The notes below the pieces were generated by a model. That model was not told the DNA's origin and did not search any database. It saw only the letters and a list, made by a program, of their open reading frames with translations. Below are positions 13,950-17,522 of a DNA stretch of 17,522 bases, in pieces (position 1 is the first letter of the stretch; each line of letters begins with the position of its first letter). Both the position numbers and the translations under genes were made by a program. Source of the stretch: Deltaproteobacteria bacterium (GTDB taxonomy: Bacteria > JAGRBM01 > JAHCIT01); the NCBI GenBank assembly GCA_026129095.1, contig JAHCIT010000020.1, positions 1 to 17,522 on the forward strand, in the 5' to 3' direction.

Positions 13950-16558
13950 TGCAGTGTTTGCCTGCCTGTGGCTTTATTCGAGGAACTGGAGACATCACCC
14001 CAGTGCCAGGCAACCAGGTCACGGGCGAACGGAGAGTCTGCCAGGATAATCTCCCATACCCCGATCCCTCCCTCCTTTTCGAACCCCTTGAATGATGCTT
14101 CCCCCGCATAGCGAAGCACGTACATCAGTGCTCCGGAGTCAGTCCGGGTAACGACCTGAAACCGCTCCACATCGAATTCGAACACCCATTTGGACAGAAA
14201 CTCCGCCGGCAGCCGTGATTGCGGAACTGTAATCTCCTGAAACTTCAGGCTCTCTCCAGCTGCCGCCCGGTAGGCTTCCAGAGAGGCTGCAGACATGGCG
14301 CAACCGGCATTGTAGAACTCCGCCGACCGGTTCAGGGAATCGGGAAGCCCGCCACGGCTTTTGACCTGCTCCTGAACTTTCCCATGAAGCAGGCGGGCAA
14401 ACTCCTGAATTGCTGCCGTGGCTGCGGCCTTGTCACCACTCGTAATTGCCTCGGAAATGGCGTCCCCCGAAGACACCGGGACATCAAGCTGGTAGCTCCT
14501 GCCGACACTGACCTGAAACGGCATGGAGGCACGGGGACTTTTCCGTTCTTCCCTGGCCCTCTGGACCCGAAGTTCCCTTTCAGCCCGCAGTATGCCGGAT
14601 CGTGCCGTTCCGCGTGCTGCCTCATTGAGCCTCTCGGCAATCGTTACCGAGGTGTAACCTGACGCTTCATTGACCGCTGGAGCCATCAGACCAAGCGCCA
14701 CCTGGCTGAGGTCAACAACCTCTGCGGCCGCACCGAACGCAACATATGCTCCTGCCTCGACGCCGTAGCCAACCGTACCGGCTATCCGTTCCTCTTTCAC
14801 CAAGTTCAGCATTTCGATCCTGTCCAGGATTTCCTTGCGCGCTGCTGCCATCTGTAGCTGATGCACACTACCGGCGGAAGCAGCTGCCATGCTGGAATCG
14901 ATCTCCCGCAGACGCTCGCTCCAGTTCCCGATTTCCGCATCAATCTCGGCGACGGCCTCCGTGCCGCCGCCGAGGATATCGGGAATATTCTGCACCAACT
15001 CTTCCGCGGCCTGTTTCAAAATGTCACGAATGCCAAGTGCTAGCGACACCATCGGCATAATCTCTCCCCTGAAACCGGCAGCATCCCCAACGATGTTGGA
15101 GATGGCGAGCGCCTTTTCATTGCCATTCTGAAGTTTCCGGGCCAGATCAAAAATCGGCGCGTAGAAATACCGGCGGAGGAAATCGCCCATGGCGGCTTCC
15201 TTGATGCTGGCGGTGCGTTTGGTGAAATCCTTGAGATCGACAAAGAGATGCGCTTCCTGGCGTTCTTCGGCGATCTGGTAAAGTGGGGCCGGGCTTGGTT
15301 CCAACCGGTAGCATTTGCCGGAACGGTAGGTGGACTCCTGATGGACTGGTGGCAGGAAATCCACCAGCTTCAGGATATCCTGCTTCATGCGCTCGACCCG
15401 CTCATCCAGCACAAGGACTATTGCCCCGGCGGCCGCCAGCCGGGCACGGGCTTTCAGATCGCCATGCCGGCCCAGCGGTTCCATCTGGCCTGCCATTACC
15501 TGTGGAGCCTTTACCAGCATTGCGCCGAGAATTTCCGCGGGCTGCCCGGCCACCCGTTTCTGGCCGTCAGCCCATCCCCGGAACTGCTCCCGCTTCCGCG
15601 GGTCGGCAAGGCAGCTTTCCAGCATCTTTCCGGAAGCGGCCATCTGGCGGCCCGCCTGGAGCCCCTTCTCGGTCTCCAGACGGCTTGTCTGGAGCAGAAT
15701 GAGGAGCAGCAAATCCCTTACCACTTCAGCAAGCAGATCGAGACTCAGGGTCGCTTTCTGGGTGGCATCAGCAGCCAGCCTGTCTGTCAGCATGAGATGA
15801 ATCTGCTCGAGATCTGTATTTTCGATCGCCTCCGGGAGGAGCTTGCGCGCCATTGATACCGCGCCCGCCGTCGTCCGGTACGGATTGACCGGCACCGTCA
15901 GCAGATCGTCTACAGATGCTCCCATAGACAGTGGGGACACTGTGACCGCAAACTGAAATCCCAACCGCGCAGAAAGGGCGTCGCCCTCTACGGCGCCGGT
16001 TTCGAGAAGTCCTTTCAACCCAAGCTGCAACAGTGGAGGAACAATGCACTGGTTCACCCCGTGCGCAGCATCCGGCAGCAGTGCAATGGCCTTTCGCAAT
16101 GATTCGACAACCAGCAGATGAACCAAATAGGCAGTTTCATCGCCACCCTCGCCAGCGCCCACTTCGGCAAACCCCTTGAGGTACATGGAGCTTGCATCAG
16201 CAGCCAGCGCCCGCCCGCTTGCCGGGAACCACAATGCTGCACCAACCGGATCAATATCGCTTCCGATCTGGGCGTAGCGAATCGCTCGCCTCAGTTCGTC
16301 GGTACCATTAACACATGGTCCGGCAAGAGGCGGGACCGCCGCAGGCATCAGTAATGCCTTCCAGTGGGTCAGCGTGTTTTCGGGAAGTGCTACCGGTATC
16401 CTCATTTTGGCCGCCGACTCGCCGACGGCGAGTCGAAGCCGGGACGGTACCAGAGCCAGAAACCGGCCGAACGAAAACCCACCCTCACGGCAGAAATCGA
16501 TGATGCTGCGGTAGAGCGACAGCCGCCACTCTATTTCTGATGCAACCGTACCTTGCAT
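13946..16558 (-). CDS. large protein with divergent class III nucleotidyl-cyclase-like core
   Basis: An 870-residue soluble protein, first of three coupled genes. Residues 1-400 are helical with no family recognised. A cyclase-like core starts near 430: HLFVDLKDFTKRTA with Asp441 as metal ligand 1 (the F-x-D-x-x-x-F-T pattern), ISNIVGDAAGF with Asp492 as metal ligand 2, and AERLNEAARGTAR with Asn645 and Arg649 in the N-x3-R spacing of the transition-state pair. The position normally holding the purine-selecting Lys (AC) or Glu (GC), four residues before Asp2, is Asn488. About 150 residues separate Asp2 from the Asn, roughly twice the usual distance, with a helical insert at about 515-590. The C-terminal 220 residues are unassigned. 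ATG at 16558 is preceded by a weak AGG. Activity is uncertain; it could be a pseudoenzyme. Confidence 0.82.
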   Translation of the reverse strand: MQGTVASEIEWRLSLYRSIIDFCREGGFSFGRFLALVPSRLRLAVGESAAKMRIPVALPENTLTHWKALLMPAAVPPLAGPCVNGTDELRRAIRYAQIGSDIDPVGAALWFPASGRALAADASSMYLKGFAEVGAGEGGDETAYLVHLLVVESLRKAIALLPDAAHGVNQCIVPPLLQLGLKGLLETGAVEGDALSARLGFQFAVTVSPLSMGASVDDLLTVPVNPYRTTAGAVSMARKLLPEAIENTDLEQIHLMLTDRLAADATQKATLSLDLLAEVVRDLLLLILLQTSRLETEKGLQAGRQMAASGKMLESCLADPRKREQFRGWADGQKRVAGQPAEILGAMLVKAPQVMAGQMEPLGRHGDLKARARLAAAGAIVLVLDERVERMKQDILKLVDFLPPVHQESTYRSGKCYRLEPSPAPLYQIAEERQEAHLFVDLKDFTKRTASIKEAAMGDFLRRYFYAPIFDLARKLQNGNEKALAISNIVGDAAGFRGEIMPMVSLALGIRDILKQAAEELVQNIPDILGGGTEAVAEIDAEIGNWSERLREIDSSMAAASAGSVHQLQMAAARKEILDRIEMLNLVKEERIAGTVGYGVEAGAYVAFGAAAEVVDLSQVALGLMAPAVNEASGYTSVTIAERLNEAARGTARSGILRAERELRVQRAREERKSPRASMPFQVSVGRSYQLDVPVSSGDAISEAITSGDKAAATAAIQEFARLLHGKVQEQVKSRGGLPDSLNRSAEFYNAGCAMSAASLEAYRAAAGESLKFQEITVPQSRLPAEFLSKWVFEFDVERFQVVTRTDSGALMYVLRYAGEASFKGFEKEGGIGVWEIILADSPFARDLVAWHWGDVSSSSNKATGRQTLQ

Positions 16559-16603
16559 GACCTGTGTGGGCTCTCGTAGCTATGCAAACTCTCGCCGTCG
16601 AGC

Positions 16604-16654
16604 GGCCAGTGGCCATCTGATCGAAAGAGAGAGCGAGGCAAGGTAGTGCTCTCT
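16604..16654. promoter_or_regulatory. dyad symmetries in the leader of the cyclase-like operon
   Basis: Two inverted repeats lie within 100 bases upstream of the 16558 start: GGCCA-G-TGGCC (16604-16614) and AGAGAGC (16628-16634) with GCTCTCT (16648-16654). No convincing -10/-35 pair was found between 16559 and 16665. They may be operators or RNA stems in the leader; no regulator is identified. Confidence 0.3.
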
Positions 16655-16664
16655 AATCCCATCC

Positions 16665-16689
16665 AAGAAAACGCTTCAGACCGAAGCGT
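16665..16689 (-). terminator. intrinsic terminator on the minus strand
   Basis: Read on the minus strand, ACGCTTC-GGTCT-GAAGCGT forms a 7-bp stem with a 5-base loop, followed at once by TTTCTT. It lies 14 bases after the TAA of a minus-strand open fragment (16704) and would separate that fragment from the cyclase-like operon. Confidence 0.7.
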
Positions 16690-16703
16690 CGATTGGCATG
16701 GTC

Positions 16704-16820
16704 TTAAGCTGGCGGGCCGATGGTGATGATCTTGGAACCTTCTGCCTCGATCATGCCGCCGAGATCATCGAAACCGGCGCACTGGTTGACGAGTTTCTTG
16801 TGACCACCGCTGGCACCGTC
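16704..16820 (-). pseudogene. 3' remnant of a minus-strand gene
   Basis: The minus strand encodes a 38-residue C-terminal end before TAA: it begins DGASGGHKKLVNQCAGFDD and ends in SKIITIGPPA. C/G dominates the third codon position (about two thirds), in line with neighbouring genes, and a good terminator follows 14 bases later. Upstream the frame has a TGA at 16821-16823 and then runs to 16952 through sequence with poor codon use (several CTA and ATA) and repeats, so the 5' part seems lost or replaced. I do not recognise the family. The codon-aligned antisense frame on the plus strand (from ATG 16698) is also open but lacks a terminator and has weaker codon bias. Confidence 0.35.
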
Positions 16821-16954
16821 TCAGCAGTAGTTATGGCGACATAGCTTCCAGCGAAACGGAAAACCCTTCCACAGCAGTATCCCTGAAAAGGGCACAGTTG
16901 TGTATAGGGCTTTCAGCTTCGATAGAACTCCGGGGCCCAAGGGGTGTAGAACTC

Positions 16955-17193
16955 AAAAGCCCCCACCTAGCCCTAACCTTTCCAGTTTCTTCAACAGAAA
17001 TAGATAGTTGAATGGTGGGGGCTTGGGTTAGGGCTAGGTAGGACTCCAGTGTGGGCAAGGTGGGGGCTTTTGCTCATTTTCCCACCTTGATGATGTATGA
17101 GCCTCAGAACAGATTGCATAAAAGTCCCGCAATTCCAGGAGTTTGTCGCATTTCACTAATGGATCATTACCGCACGGTAGGTGGTGGGGGCTT
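16955..17193. repeat. cluster of GC-rich inverted and direct repeats
   Basis: AAAAGCCCCCACC at 16955-16967 is the exact inverse of GGTGGGGGCTTTT at 17059-17071. The core GGTGGGGGCTT occurs again at 17014-17024 and 17183-17193. Overlapping this, ACCTAGCCCTAACC (16965-16978) pairs with GGTTAGGGCTAGGT (17026-17039), a 14-bp stem whose 47-base loop holds an inner hairpin TTCAAC (16990-16995) / GTTGAA (17007-17012). AAGGTGGG (17057-17064) also pairs with CCCACCTT (17081-17088). The base composition is unlike the flanking genes. It may be an intergenic repeat element or the end of a decayed mobile element. Confidence 0.7.
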
Positions 17194-17480
17194 CGGATTA
17201 TTAACCCCAAAGGCCCAACGTCATTTCAATAACTGTGGTCTTGGCCCAACCCAAACACCCGGTACCGATCCCCGCCCGTCTGCGGTGGTGTCTCCGGTAA
17301 AACCGGTCCTAGCTCCCGTCCTGCGCCGGTGCGTCGCAAACCGACTCCGGCCCGTCTGCCGTCCGGCTTTAATACGACTGCGGGACGGCGGCGGTCCGTG
17401 CTTGGTTATTAGCCGCTCGGCACCCATCTCCGGCGGTTTTCGCCCCACCCATTTACAGGGACACGTCCTGACACGCGGAA
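17194..17480. other. gene-free GC-rich stretch with small hairpins
   Basis: No open frame here has convincing coding character. The 75-codon minus frame over 17221-17448 starts at GTG and is Arg/Gly/Pro-rich without protein-like pattern. Local inverted repeats are CCGGT-AAA-ACCGG (17294-17306) and GCCGTCC / GGACGGC (17358-17364, 17383-17389), and GCCCGTCTGC appears twice (about 17263 and 17350). I could not match it to tmRNA, RNase P RNA, 6S RNA or a known riboswitch. Confidence 0.4.
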
Positions 17481-17522
17481 ATGATACGCCTTCCGGGCAT
17501 GGGACCGAAGGCCGTTCGCCCT
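17481..17522 (+). CDS. possible start of a helix-hairpin-helix protein, cut by window edge
   Basis: From ATG 17481 the frame reads MIRLPGMGPKAVRP to the edge of the window, with an alternative ATG at 17499. LPGMGPK is the hairpin signature of helix-hairpin-helix DNA-binding motifs, as in PolX-family polymerases or RecR. Those proteins usually carry the motif internally, and a stop lies only four codons upstream of this ATG. It may therefore be a decayed fragment, a short leader or chance. No clear ribosome binding site is seen (only GGAA abutting the ATG). Confidence 0.2.
   Translation, partial: MIRLPGMGPKAVRP

Noticed and set aside
12771-14111. A 446-codon plus-strand frame antisense to the HEAT-like and cyclase-like genes
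   Set aside because: It is long because of GC-rich codon structure on the other strand. It is His/Arg/Leu-rich without a recognisable domain and crosses a gene junction.
16831-17058. A 75-codon minus-strand frame
   Set aside because: It begins within the repeat cluster, has no ribosome binding site and poor codon use, and ends before the more plausible gene-end remnant in another frame.
17368-17385. TAATACGACT, the first ten bases of a T7-type phage promoter
   Set aside because: The initiation half of the promoter is absent and there are no phage genes nearby; a ten-base match by chance is plausible in a window of this size.
17221-17448. A 75-codon minus-strand frame starting at GTG
   Set aside because: Arg/Gly/Pro-rich composition typical of a random GC-rich frame, with no start signals.

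Overview
The window is bacterial chromosomal DNA, GC-rich (about 60% by eye), with strong C/G use at third codon positions, bacterial ribosome binding sites, tRNAs with encoded CCA ends, and tightly packed, often overlapping genes. There is no rRNA, CRISPR array, phage module or intact insertion sequence. A FloA/NfeD cluster, a MoxR-type ATPase with a VWA partner, HEAT-repeat plus HD-domain signalling proteins, and a C-terminal tail of the 'LRNPRT...SEIIGPP' kind together suggest a deltaproteobacterial-type lineage (Myxococcota, Desulfobacterota or a relative). That placement is an inference from gene content only.

Layout. (1) 31-3981, minus strand: a membrane-microdomain operon running long NfeD (serine-protease type), short NfeD, flotillin-like FloA, and a one-pass membrane protein with a conserved tail, followed by tRNA-Arg(ACG). 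(2) 4136-4211, plus strand: tRNA-Thr(CGT). (3) 4341-7420, minus strand: a two-gene unit of a magnesium-chelatase/MoxR-like AAA+ ATPase and a VWA protein with an intact MIDAS. (4) 7610-10234: single genes in mixed orientation, namely a small lysine-rich secreted protein, a saccharopine-dehydrogenase-like oxidoreductase, a small cupin, and a cysteine-rich lipoprotein with an apparent dimeric alpha/beta-barrel core. A 22-bp-stem bidirectional terminator closes this block. (5) 10310-16558, minus strand: three translationally coupled genes. They are an 870-residue protein with a divergent class III nucleotidyl-cyclase-like core, a 760-residue HEAT-like protein, and a 451-residue HD-GYP-type phosphohydrolase that has lost the GYP signature. 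(6) 16559-17522: about 960 bases with no convincing intact gene. It holds a minus-strand gene-end remnant with a good terminator, a family of short GC-rich inverted and direct repeats, and possibly the start of a helix-hairpin-helix gene at the right edge.

The most interesting unit is the coupled operon 16558->10310. The HEAT-like protein and the HD phosphohydrolase appear to share a homologous N-terminal domain of about 130 residues. The first gene keeps the two metal aspartates and the Asn-x3-Arg pair of class III cyclases, but has Asn where the purine-recognising Lys normally lies. This looks like a self-contained nucleotide-signalling cassette (putative synthase, scaffold or sensor, and phosphohydrolase) whose signal molecule is not obvious. 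The functional reading is inference; the motifs and gene coupling are read directly from the sequence.
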